From assembly GCA_964655195.1 (NCBI GenBank), contig CAZZLK010000113.1:1-6068 (forward strand): a stretch of 6,068 nucleotides of DNA. The letters run 5' to 3'. The DNA comes from DUMJ01 sp964655195. Lineage in GTDB: Bacteria > DUMJ01. The notes below the pieces were generated by a model that was not told the DNA's origin, did not search any database, and saw only the letters and a program-made list of their open reading frames with translations. This document shows positions 1 to 5,975 of the stretch, piece after piece (the stretch's first letter is position 1; each line of letters opens with the position of its first letter). The position numbers and the translations under genes are program-made.

Positions 1-757
1 TGCTCTGGGAAGTGTAATGTACGGATTTACCAAACTGCCAGATAAGACAGGACTCTATATGATACTGCTTGGGATATCTAGCTTCATTTTATTCATATAT
101 AGTTCTTCCCTAAAAGAAAAACCAATAATAGATATGAAACTTTTTCTTAATAACAGAGTCTTTTCTCTATCAAGCATATCTGCCCTTATAAGCTATAGTG
201 CAACATCTGCAGTCTCTTTTCTCTTGAGCCTCTACTTACAGCGTATAAGAGGGTTAGATCCACAATTCGCAGGCACAGTACTATTATTTCAACCATTGAC
301 ACAGGCAATATTTTCCCCTCTGGCTGGAAGACTCTCAGACAGATTTCAGCCAGGAGTTATTGCCTCCACCGGAATGTTATTTACTGCAGCTGGACTCTTC
401 TTATTAAGATTCATAGACGATAATATATCACTATCATTTATTGTCTTTTGTTCTATTATTCTTGGCTTTGGATTTGCTCTATTTTCGTCTCCAAACACAA
501 ATGCCATTATGAGCTCTGTAGACAGAAGATTATATGGAATCGCTTCCTCTATGGTCAGTACTATGAGAATGTTAGGACAGACATTCAGTATGGGGATATC
601 AACCATAGTCTTCAATGCGTTCACAGGAAAGCCCCAAATACAACCAGATCACTTATTACTGATAAATAGTATAAAACTGATACTTTCAATCTTTACAGTC
701 CTGTGTATTATAGGTATATTTACCTCCCTAGGTAGAGGTAAAATAGTAAGAGATTAG
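1..757 (+). CDS. MFS transporter, DHA2 (14-helix, EmrB/QacA-like) drug/metabolite exporter, C-terminal part
   Basis: The reading frame is open from the first complete codon (base 2) to TAG at 755-757, so the gene begins upstream of the window; the ATG at 17 is internal. About 250 residues are visible with roughly seven hydrophobic segments. Counted from the Met at base 17 they lie near 13-30, 49-74, 84-103, 113-132, 138-157, 174-200 and 215-238. That fits helices 8-14 of a 14-helix proton-driven exporter of the inner membrane. Family marks are the segment PIIDMKLF before the second helix, the motif-A-like loop GRLSDR (104-109) and the PNTNAIM stretch (159-165) followed by a GIASS helix start, a pattern typical of DHA2 proteins. 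The substrate cannot be told: the N-terminal half, with the main motif A and motif C, is outside the window. An SDR gene follows after 24 bases on the same strand with no terminator seen, so the two are probably co-transcribed. Confidence 0.88.
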   Translation, partial: ALGSVMYGFTKLPDKTGLYMILLGISSFILFIYSSSLKEKPIIDMKLFLNNRVFSLSSISALISYSATSAVSFLLSLYLQRIRGLDPQFAGTVLLFQPLTQAIFSPLAGRLSDRFQPGVIASTGMLFTAAGLFLLRFIDDNISLSFIVFCSIILGFGFALFSSPNTNAIMSSVDRRLYGIASSMVSTMRMLGQTFSMGISTIVFNAFTGKPQIQPDHLLLINSIKLILSIFTVLCIIGIFTSLGRGKIVRD

Positions 758-767
758 GATAATTACT

Positions 768-774
768 GGAGGTG
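768..774 (+). promoter_or_regulatory. Ribosome binding site of the SDR gene (supports a GTG start)
   Basis: GGAGGTG lies 7 bases before the GTG at 782. This strong Shine-Dalgarno match decides the start: the N-terminus it gives (MTREYEGKVVVVTGG) puts the first beta strand and glycine motif at the usual distance for classical SDR proteins, and no ATG in that frame is better placed. Confidence 0.8.
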
Positions 775-781
775 TATATCG

Positions 782-1555
782 GTGACCAGAGAATACGAAG
801 GCAAGGTTGTAGTTGTAACAGGAGGAGCTCAGGGAATAGGTTATGCAATCTCTAGAGCGTATCTGGATGAGAGGGCATATGTCTGTGTGCTGGATGTAGA
901 TGAAGAAGCCCTCAGAGAACTTAAAGAGATAGACTTTAGGGACTATGGTGATAGGGTTATGTATATAAAGTGCGATCTGGCAGAGGAGAAAGAGATTATA
1001 GATGCCTGTAATATAATAATAGAGAGATTTACCAGAATTGATATACTCGTCAATAATGCTGGAATTGGTTCAACAAAGAGTATCTTTGAGAGGGATACAT
1101 CAGAGTGGGATAGAGTAATAAATGTAAACCTCAGAGCCCCGTATCTTATGACTAAATATCTGGCTAGAAATATGAACGAGGGTGGCTGTATAATTAATAT
1201 AGCATCAACAAGAGCCCTTATGTCTGAGCCAAACACAGAGCCATACTCCGCATCGAAAGGAGGGTTGGTGGCATTAACCCACTCTCTAGCAGTATCGCTT
1301 TCGCCTTATAAGATCAGGGTAAACTGTATCAGTCCGGGATGGATAGAGACCTCTAACTATAAAAAGAGGTCAAAAAGGGTTGAGCCACAACTCAGAGACA
1401 TTGACCATCTACAGCATCCTGCAGGGAGAGTAGGAGTTCCTGAAGATATAGCATACGCCTGCCTCTTTTTAACATCCAAAAAGGCAGGCTTCATCACCGG
1501 AACTAATCTGATAGTGGATGGCGGAATGACTATAAAGATGATATACGCTGAATAA
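782..1555 (+). CDS. SDR family NAD(P)-dependent oxidoreductase (classical type)
   Basis: This cytosolic Rossmann-fold dehydrogenase/reductase has 257 residues, the normal length for classical SDRs (FabG or glucose-dehydrogenase-like). Visible motifs are the cofactor loop TGGAQGIG (13-20), Asp38 at the end of the second strand (suggesting NAD(H) over NADP(H)), CDL (64-66), NNAG (91-94), and the catalytic tetrad Asn116, Ser142, Tyr155 and Lys159 in a YSASK motif. NCISPGW (181-187) and the C-terminal FITGTNLIVDGG are also typical, so it should be active. The substrate is unknown; the family oxidises or reduces alcohols, sugars, 3-oxoacyl thioesters and steroids. A role as fatty-acid FabG is less likely, as no fatty-acid genes are nearby. 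It follows an MFS exporter by 24 bases, hinting that it modifies a compound the transporter moves (inference). It ends one base from the opposing LolA-like gene. Confidence 0.92.
   Translation: MTREYEGKVVVVTGGAQGIGYAISRAYLDERAYVCVLDVDEEALRELKEIDFRDYGDRVMYIKCDLAEEKEIIDACNIIIERFTRIDILVNNAGIGSTKSIFERDTSEWDRVINVNLRAPYLMTKYLARNMNEGGCIINIASTRALMSEPNTEPYSASKGGLVALTHSLAVSLSPYKIRVNCISPGWIETSNYKKRSKRVEPQLRDIDHLQHPAGRVGVPEDIAYACLFLTSKKAGFITGTNLIVDGGMTIKMIYAE
1457..1489. other. Strong imperfect hairpin within the SDR 3' coding region
   Basis: GCCTGCC (1457-1463) pairs with GGCAGGC (1483-1489). After a two-base bulge (TC) the stem continues as TTTTT (1466-1470) with AAAAA (1478-1482), closing on a 7-base loop. 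Neither strand has a T-run after the distal arm, so it is not a textbook intrinsic terminator. It lies about 70 bases past the stop of the minus-strand LolA-like gene, where that operon's transcript would have to end, and just before the end of the SDR gene. It could be a pause or RNA 3'-end protecting structure, or simply a result of coding for ACLFL...KKAGF. Confidence 0.35.
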
Positions 1556-1556
1556 G

Positions 1557-2309
1557 CTACTTACCAGACTGTGACCCAAATGGGAATCCAGGAGTTCCCT
1601 GGATGGTTCCGCCTTTTACTATCTTGGCGTCTTTGGGGAAACTTCTAAGGTTTGCTATCTTAAGACCAATATTATATTTTATATCCAAGATATCTATCGT
1701 TCCTATAGGTTGCCCCTTGGTATCAAACAACTCTATCTTCACTGGAGTCAAAGAACTCTTCTCTATATAGAAGACCCCTTTACCAAATTCTCCCTTCTGG
1801 TTCTTCTTCAGGGTAGCCGTTAATACATATACATCCTTCTTGTCTAACTTTTTCTCCTCTACCGTTAGGTCGTATGTCTTCTCCAGGTCTGTAAAGATAG
1901 ATGTAGGATTGGTTATATCTATATTTGAAGTTGCAGACTGACTCTGTTCTATCTTGCTCTGAACTATCTGATTAGTCACAGGGGAGTAAGTACTCAAGAG
2001 CTTCTTCTCACTATCGATAAGCATAACGGTTCCCTTGAATGCATCTGGTTCTACGTATGTAATCCTTACAACCGTAGGGGTGGTAATTGATTCTACTTTA
2101 AATCTATAGGTAAGCTTTGTTGTCTGACTGGAACCTGACGAGACGCCGGTAACACTCATACTCATTCTTATATCTACATATGAGTCCTTTATCTCTTTAG
2201 TCCTAGCAGTTATCTTATCTATTAACTCTTTTGGTGTTATGGCAAAAGCCAGCGATTCAATAATAAGAATAGAGATAATTACAAAAGCTATCAAAAATCT
2301 CCTTCGCAT
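1557..2309 (-). CDS. LolA-like outer-membrane lipoprotein-sorting protein (COG2834 type)
   Basis: The 250-residue protein begins with a Sec signal peptide: Arg2-4, a hydrophobic core at about 5-20 and an AFA cleavage site near residue 23. No lipobox cysteine is seen, so the product should be free in the periplasm. The mature part looks like the LolA/LolB open-barrel fold: an amphipathic helix (about 25-42), a strand with SYVDIRMSMSVTG, then alternating strands including FKGTVMLIDSEKKLLSTYSP (91-110), GVFYIEKSSLTPVKIELFD (178-196) and a late GTIDILDIKYNIGL (203-216). Such proteins carry lipids or lipoproteins across the periplasm. It is longer than E. coli LolA (about 200 residues) and ends in a Gly/Pro/Ser-rich tail (233-250). 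The start is fixed by AGGAGG, 5 bases upstream (2315-2320). It follows the putative barrel gene by 16 bases, so the two are co-expressed and may act together. Other LolA-fold roles are possible. Confidence 0.78.
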   Translation of the reverse strand: MRRRFLIAFVIISILIIESLAFAITPKELIDKITARTKEIKDSYVDIRMSMSVTGVSSGSSQTTKLTYRFKVESITTPTVVRITYVEPDAFKGTVMLIDSEKKLLSTYSPVTNQIVQSKIEQSQSATSNIDITNPTSIFTDLEKTYDLTVEEKKLDKKDVYVLTATLKKNQKGEFGKGVFYIEKSSLTPVKIELFDTKGQPIGTIDILDIKYNIGLKIANLRSFPKDAKIVKGGTIQGTPGFPFGSQSGK

Positions 2310-2325
2310 CTTCGCCTCCTAAATT

Positions 2326-3189
2326 TTAGAATGATTCACCGTAAGATACCCCTATAGTACTTGGATTTATTCTAAGTATTATCTGTTTTGTGTCTGAAAG
2401 ATCAAAGATAATCTTTCCCAAATATACAAGGTTATCTCTGTAATAATCTATACCTAGATTAAGATTAACTCTATTCATCCTCAAATTACCCTCAAGATTT
2501 ATACCCCAGGACCCGTCATTAAAACATACATATGGTATAAACTTACCACCTATAATAATACCATTATCCAGTCTCTCCCTATAACCCATCCCAAATGGGA
2601 GAGAGTTAGATGGAAAATTAAATATATCGCTGGTGGTATATATGTAGCCAAGGTCAAAGTTTATCGCTTGAGTACCACTAGCAAACCCTAAGGAAGAATA
2701 GGTACCGAAACCAAAGCTGCCAGAGGCATTCAGTGTAAGATAATTTCTATAATCATAGCTACCCAGAATTGGACCAAGAACTTCTGCCCCATCTCTCTTG
2801 TAACCTAGACCCCAGGAGTTTCCCAATTTATAAAGCCCTATGGTATCATTATAGCCCTCAAGGGCTAATTTAACCTCCAACGATATAACATCATTTTTAT
2901 CTGGAGTTGCTCCCCATATAAGAGAATAGGAATTCATATTCTCGTCTTCTATTGAGAACAAAAGCCCCCTGGTATTATACTTTACTATAAGTCTATCTCC
3001 ATCCTCCTGAAGGTTCCCCAGATAAAGTTTCATAGTTTCATAACTCATCCTGGCATCAAATAACAATTTATTCTCGGATGAAGCCCAGGAAAGACCCAGT
3101 TCCAGGCTATTTTGAGAGAACACATATCTGGTTATAAAACTGGAAAAGATAAATACCAGTATAAAGACGATAAATCTTTTCCTCAGCAT
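2326..3189 (-). CDS. Secreted beta-rich protein, putative outer-membrane beta-barrel, family not recognised
   Basis: I do not recognise a named family in this 287-residue protein. It starts with a clear signal peptide (basic RKR at 3-5, hydrophobic 6-18, likely cut near residue 25). The rest is strongly beta: many strands of alternating polar and hydrophobic residues broken by short Asn/Asp/Gly turns, rich in Tyr, Gly and Ser. Examples are LTLNASGSFGFGTYSSLGF (151-169), INLEGNLRMNRVNLNLGIDY (230-249) and KQIILRINPSTIGVSYGESF (268-287). The last residue is Phe after an alternating strand, the pattern recognised by the BamA outer-membrane assembly machinery. Together these support a small outer-membrane barrel, though a soluble periplasmic beta protein is possible. 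The lone Cys (222) argues against disulfides. The start is supported by AGGAGG at 3198-3203, 8 bases upstream. The LolA-like gene follows after 16 bases, and korB precedes by 52 bases with no clear promoter or terminator between them. Confidence 0.65.
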   Translation of the reverse strand: MLRKRFIVFILVFIFSSFITRYVFSQNSLELGLSWASSENKLLFDARMSYETMKLYLGNLQEDGDRLIVKYNTRGLLFSIEDENMNSYSLIWGATPDKNDVISLEVKLALEGYNDTIGLYKLGNSWGLGYKRDGAEVLGPILGSYDYRNYLTLNASGSFGFGTYSSLGFASGTQAINFDLGYIYTTSDIFNFPSNSLPFGMGYRERLDNGIIIGGKFIPYVCFNDGSWGINLEGNLRMNRVNLNLGIDYYRDNLVYLGKIIFDLSDTKQIILRINPSTIGVSYGESF

Positions 3190-3241
3190 ACCAAAAGCCT
3201 CCTTTCTTAATAGTACTGATAACCATTCATAAATGTTCGAA

Positions 3242-4093
3242 CTACCTGAACTCTTTAAGTATATCAGAATAGTCTATACCAGTTATAGGGATTTTATATA
3301 AAGGTTCACCTCTCAACTGCGGTAGTTGTTCTTCGTAGGTAGGACGCTCGTTGATATATATGATCCCTATTGGAATTCTATCTCCCCATTCTAAAGCCTT
3401 TTCAAAAGCCATCACTCTATTAGTCGGATCGTATGTATCATCAAGCTTATAAACCCTCTGCTTATACCACTGAAAAGTATTTATCCTGTTAAATGTCACA
3501 CAAGGCTGTAATATATCCAGAAGGGCGAAACCTTTATGAGTTATTGCCGCCTTCATCATACTGACCAGGTGTTCTGGATCTCCGGAGAAACTTCTAGCCA
3601 CAAAGCTTGCGTTTAGTGCTATTGCTACCGCTATAGGGTTAAATGGAGGACTTATTACTCCATCCACCTGAACCTTGGTCTTCATTCCAAGGTCCGAAGT
3701 AGGAGAGGCCTGCCCTTTTGTCAATCCATAGATCTGATTATTGTGAACAAACACCTTTATATTAACATTCCGTCTGATATTGTGTATAAAATGATTTCCT
3801 CCCTCGCCATATGTATTTCCATCTCCAGACTCGGCTATAACCAGCAGTTCCTTATTGGCTATCTTGGCACCAACAGCCACCGATATATCTCTACCGTGGA
3901 GCCCATTAAAGAGATTACATCTAAAATAATGTGGAGCTTTAGCTGCCTGTCCTATGCCTGAAACCATAAGAAGTTTCTCTGGAGGTATATCAAGCTCAGC
4001 CAATGCCTGTTTCATACACCTCAGAATAGAGAAGTTACCACAGCCAGGACACCATGCTGGAACCTGATTGTTATTATAAGTACTTACATCCAT
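3242..4093 (-). CDS. korB: 2-oxoacid:ferredoxin oxidoreductase beta subunit (TPP and Fe-S binding)
   Basis: The beta subunit of the CoA-dependent oxidoreductase holds thiamine pyrophosphate and one [4Fe-4S] cluster and passes electrons from 2-oxoacid decarboxylation to ferredoxin. Its 283 residues are normal for KorB-type proteins. Visible are WCPGCG (14-19; cluster ligands Cys15 and Cys18), GIGQAAKAPHYF (46-57) with Lys52, NGLHGR (63-68), the TPP motif GDGNTYGEGGNHF (90-102) ending at NN (118-119), YGLTKGQASPTS (122-133) and QPCVTFN (196-202; Cys198 as a further ligand). The C-terminal part from about 205 fits the usual beta C-terminal domain. Position 49, where Sulfolobus-type enzymes carry the third cluster cysteine, is Gln; Cys59 in FRCN is the likely replacement. 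The start overlaps the end of korA by 10 bases (ATGGATGTAA), with AGGTGA 7 bases upstream (4101-4106), indicating translational coupling. The acid used (2-oxoglutarate, pyruvate or branched chain) cannot be fixed from sequence. Confidence 0.93.
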   Translation of the reverse strand: MDVSTYNNNQVPAWCPGCGNFSILRCMKQALAELDIPPEKLLMVSGIGQAAKAPHYFRCNLFNGLHGRDISVAVGAKIANKELLVIAESGDGNTYGEGGNHFIHNIRRNVNIKVFVHNNQIYGLTKGQASPTSDLGMKTKVQVDGVISPPFNPIAVAIALNASFVARSFSGDPEHLVSMMKAAITHKGFALLDILQPCVTFNRINTFQWYKQRVYKLDDTYDPTNRVMAFEKALEWGDRIPIGIIYINERPTYEEQLPQLRGEPLYKIPITGIDYSDILKEFR

Positions 4094-5769
4094 ATTCTTT
4101 TCACCTCTCTCATAATCTCAGATGGGGTAAAGGGTCTTCCATCGTACTTTAAAATCCTATCTGATATATCTATTCCGGTTTCCCTTCTTATAAGTTGAGC
4201 CAATTGACCCGTTGCGTTTCCTTCAATTGCTACGAATCTTTTATTTCTATACCCTTCTAACTGTCTAAAGGGAAGAGGATACACATCAGAGAAATGTAAA
4301 GACCCTATCTTAAAACCCTCTTCCATAAGTCTATCTACAGACTCCTTTATAGCACCATATGTAGAACCCCAACCAACCAAAATTATATCAGGGTCCTGAA
4401 CTCCAAAATACAATGGCTCTTCAACCTCTTCTCTAAGAAGTATACCCCTTCTAAGTCTTTTCTCAACCATCTTTTTCCTTATCTCAAGATCCTCCGTTAT
4501 ATGACCTTCTTCGTCGTGCTCATCACTATCTGTTATAACAAGGATACCATCTGTACCAGGAAGAGCCCTGGGAGATATTCCAGACTCAGTGATAAGATGC
4601 CTCTTATAATTCTTATCCGGACTATTCTCTATATATCTTTCTATCTTTACTTCATCTAGATTCAATCCCTCTATAGTTACCATCGAATCTATAAGAAACT
4701 GGTCGGTAAGTATTATGGAAGGGATCTGATACTTATCTGCCAGATTAAAGGCTTTGATCGTCTTGTAAAATGCATCCCTGGCGTCTCTAGGGGCAGTTAC
4801 ATACCTTGGAAACTCTCCGTGTCCGGCATTTATTACAAATAGTAATTCTCCCTGCTCTGTCCTAGTGGGAAGTCCCGTTGCTGGGCCTGGTCTCTGACCA
4901 ATATGTATAACACAGGGAGTCTCTGTCATACCGGCAAGGCTTAACCCTTCTACCATAAGAGCAAATCCCCCGCCTGATGTGGTAACCATAGACCTTACCC
5001 CTGCAAACGAAGCCCCCAGCACCATATTTATAGCGGATATCTCATCTTCCGCCTGCTCCACCACTATGTTATACTTCTTTGAATGTCCGGCAAGATAGTT
5101 CATAACTGCAGTACCTGGAGTCATAGGATAAGCAGACAAAAACCTGCAGCCTGCTACTATGGCACCAAAACCAACCGCAGAGCCCCCATCTATAAGGAGT
5201 CTTGCATTATCTTCCAGAAATGGAACCTTAAAAGGGAAATCCCTTCTGGATTTACCAAACTCATAGCCTGCTCTTACAGCCTGAATATTCTTCTCTCCAA
5301 CCTCCGGATCTTTGAACTGTTCCCTCATAAGAGATTCCAACAAGTTAAGATCGCTATCCAATAATCCTACCAGTACACCGCAGGCAACAGAATTAATTGC
5401 AACCCTGCTCTGAGTCTTTTCTACAGCAGTCTTCTGAAGGGGAACTCCCAGGAATCTATCTGTAATATCAATAGATTTTATAAGCTCATTGTCGTATATT
5501 ATGACTCCTTTATCTGAGAGCTCATTCTTATGAAGGTGTATCGTCTCTTCGTTAAGAGCAATAAGTATATCCACCCCATCATCTATACTGTATACAGGTT
5601 TAGAGGAAACCCTTATCTGGGTAAAGTTATGCCCACCTCTTATTCTCGACTGATAGCTCTGTTCAGTAAACACATAATACCCCAGACGCAGAAAGAATTT
5701 TGACATAATATTAGCTATGGTCTGAATACCCTGCCCTGCCTCTCCACCTATCATTACTCTTACTTCCAT
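4084..5769 (-). CDS. korA: 2-oxoacid:ferredoxin oxidoreductase, fused gamma-alpha subunit
   Basis: At 561 residues this is the fused form of the alpha subunit. Residues 1 to about 175 are the gamma domain, with the glycine motif GGEAGQG (8-14) and a SRIRGGHN stretch (41-48). From about 190 the alpha domain follows, with GGSAVGFGAIVAGC (195-208), YPMTP (214-218; the family's YPITP motif with Met for Ile), EQAEDEISA (238-246), TTSGGGFALM (263-272), GQRPGPATGLPTRTEQGEL (291-309) and GTDGILVITDSDEHDEEGHI (405-424). A transketolase C-like domain (about 460-561) starts at ILVGWGSTYGA. With KorB it catalyses 2-oxoacid + CoA + oxidised ferredoxin to acyl-CoA + CO2 + reduced ferredoxin in the cytosol. 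No separate gamma gene or ferredoxin-like delta subunit is seen, as expected for the two-subunit type. The start has GGAGGT 5 bases upstream (5775-5780). It is the first gene of the operon, behind a TATAAT promoter and a palindromic leader. Confidence 0.94.
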   Translation of the reverse strand: MEVRVMIGGEAGQGIQTIANIMSKFFLRLGYYVFTEQSYQSRIRGGHNFTQIRVSSKPVYSIDDGVDILIALNEETIHLHKNELSDKGVIIYDNELIKSIDITDRFLGVPLQKTAVEKTQSRVAINSVACGVLVGLLDSDLNLLESLMREQFKDPEVGEKNIQAVRAGYEFGKSRRDFPFKVPFLEDNARLLIDGGSAVGFGAIVAGCRFLSAYPMTPGTAVMNYLAGHSKKYNIVVEQAEDEISAINMVLGASFAGVRSMVTTSGGGFALMVEGLSLAGMTETPCVIHIGQRPGPATGLPTRTEQGELLFVINAGHGEFPRYVTAPRDARDAFYKTIKAFNLADKYQIPSIILTDQFLIDSMVTIEGLNLDEVKIERYIENSPDKNYKRHLITESGISPRALPGTDGILVITDSDEHDEEGHITEDLEIRKKMVEKRLRRGILLREEVEEPLYFGVQDPDIILVGWGSTYGAIKESVDRLMEEGFKIGSLHFSDVYPLPFRQLEGYRNKRFVAIEGNATGQLAQLIRRETGIDISDRILKYDGRPFTPSEIMREVKRIWM

Positions 5770-5793
5770 CTTCTACCTCCAAGTTTAAGTCAT

Positions 5794-5807
5794 TAAGATA
5801 TATCTTA
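5794..5807. promoter_or_regulatory. Perfect 14-bp palindrome in the kor leader, candidate operator
   Basis: TAAGATATATCTTA reads the same on both strands. The AAGATA half-site recurs at 5811-5816, so TATCTT (5801-5806), ACAG and AAGATA form a second inverted repeat sharing one arm with the first. The site lies between the kor -10 box and the korA ribosome binding site, about 12-25 bases after the expected transcription start, a common place for a repressor to bind. The regulator is not identified. AT-rich palindromes also arise by chance. Confidence 0.45.
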
Positions 5808-5825
5808 CAGAAGATAACTGTTTCC

Positions 5826-5853
5826 ATTATACTACACAGAGAGATACGATCAA
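5826..5853 (-). promoter_or_regulatory. Sigma-70-type promoter of the kor operon
   Basis: On the minus strand, TTGATC (5853-5848) is followed after 16 bases by a perfect TATAAT (5831-5826). The -35 matches TTGACA at four of six positions. Transcription would start near 5819, giving a leader of about 50 bases before korA. Just upstream, an A/T tract (5862-5873, TAAAAAATTTTA) sits where an UP element would contact RNA polymerase alpha subunits, suggesting fairly strong expression. Confidence 0.65.
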
Positions 5854-5960
5854 GTCCCCTGTAAAAAATTTTAAGTAAGACCAATTATCATTTTAATGGG
5901 TTTACCCCAAAGAAAGTGCCAAGAAGTAAGATTAATATTTATTTTTTAGCAATTTTACGG

Positions 5961-5966
5961 TATAAT
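5961..5966 (+). promoter_or_regulatory. Candidate -10 box of a divergent promoter
   Basis: A perfect TATAAT lies on the plus strand within AT-rich DNA. No good -35 is found: the best at 16-18 base spacing, such as TTTATT at 5938-5943, matches only three of six positions. There is no TGn extension. It would start a transcript close to the ATG at 5976 and away from the kor operon. Confidence 0.35.
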
Positions 5967-5975
5967 TATCTTGCT

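Noticed and set aside
346..624. Minus-strand open frame of 92 codons opposite the MFS gene
   Set aside because: It lies wholly within a well-supported membrane transporter gene, has no ribosome binding site that stands out and no recognisable protein features.
448..669. Plus-strand 73-codon frame overlapping the MFS gene
   Set aside because: It is an alternative frame of the transporter, with unlikely Cys/His/Tyr-rich composition and no supporting start signal.
943..1236. Minus-strand 97-codon frame opposite the SDR gene
   Set aside because: It is antisense to conserved SDR motifs and arises from their codon bias; no independent evidence supports it.
1586..1604. Inverted repeat ATCCAGG-N5-CCTGGAT near the end of the LolA-like gene, considered as a terminator
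   Set aside because: No T-run follows on either strand and the stem lies inside the Gly/Pro-rich coding tail, so it is not a convincing terminator.
1575..2599. Identical 10-mer CCCAAATGGG at 1575-1584 and 2590-2599, considered as a repeated regulatory site
   Set aside because: Both copies lie inside genes and both encode Pro-Phe-Gly, so a coding coincidence explains them.
3190..3241. Possible promoter or terminator in the korB-barrel gap
   Set aside because: The candidate -10 boxes (TATGAA, TACTAT on the minus strand) match only four of six bases and lack a -35. Small palindromes such as GTTCGAAC (3235-3242) have no T-run.
3743..3961. Plus-strand 72-codon frame opposite korB
   Set aside because: It is antisense to the TPP-binding region, whose conservation explains the open frame.
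5083..5364. Plus-strand 93-codon frame opposite korA
   Set aside because: It is antisense to the gamma-alpha junction of a clear enzyme gene, with no promoter or ribosome binding site.
5898..5910. TGGG-N5-CCCA stem in the intergenic region, considered as a terminator
   Set aside because: The stem is only 4 bp with no T-tract on either strand.
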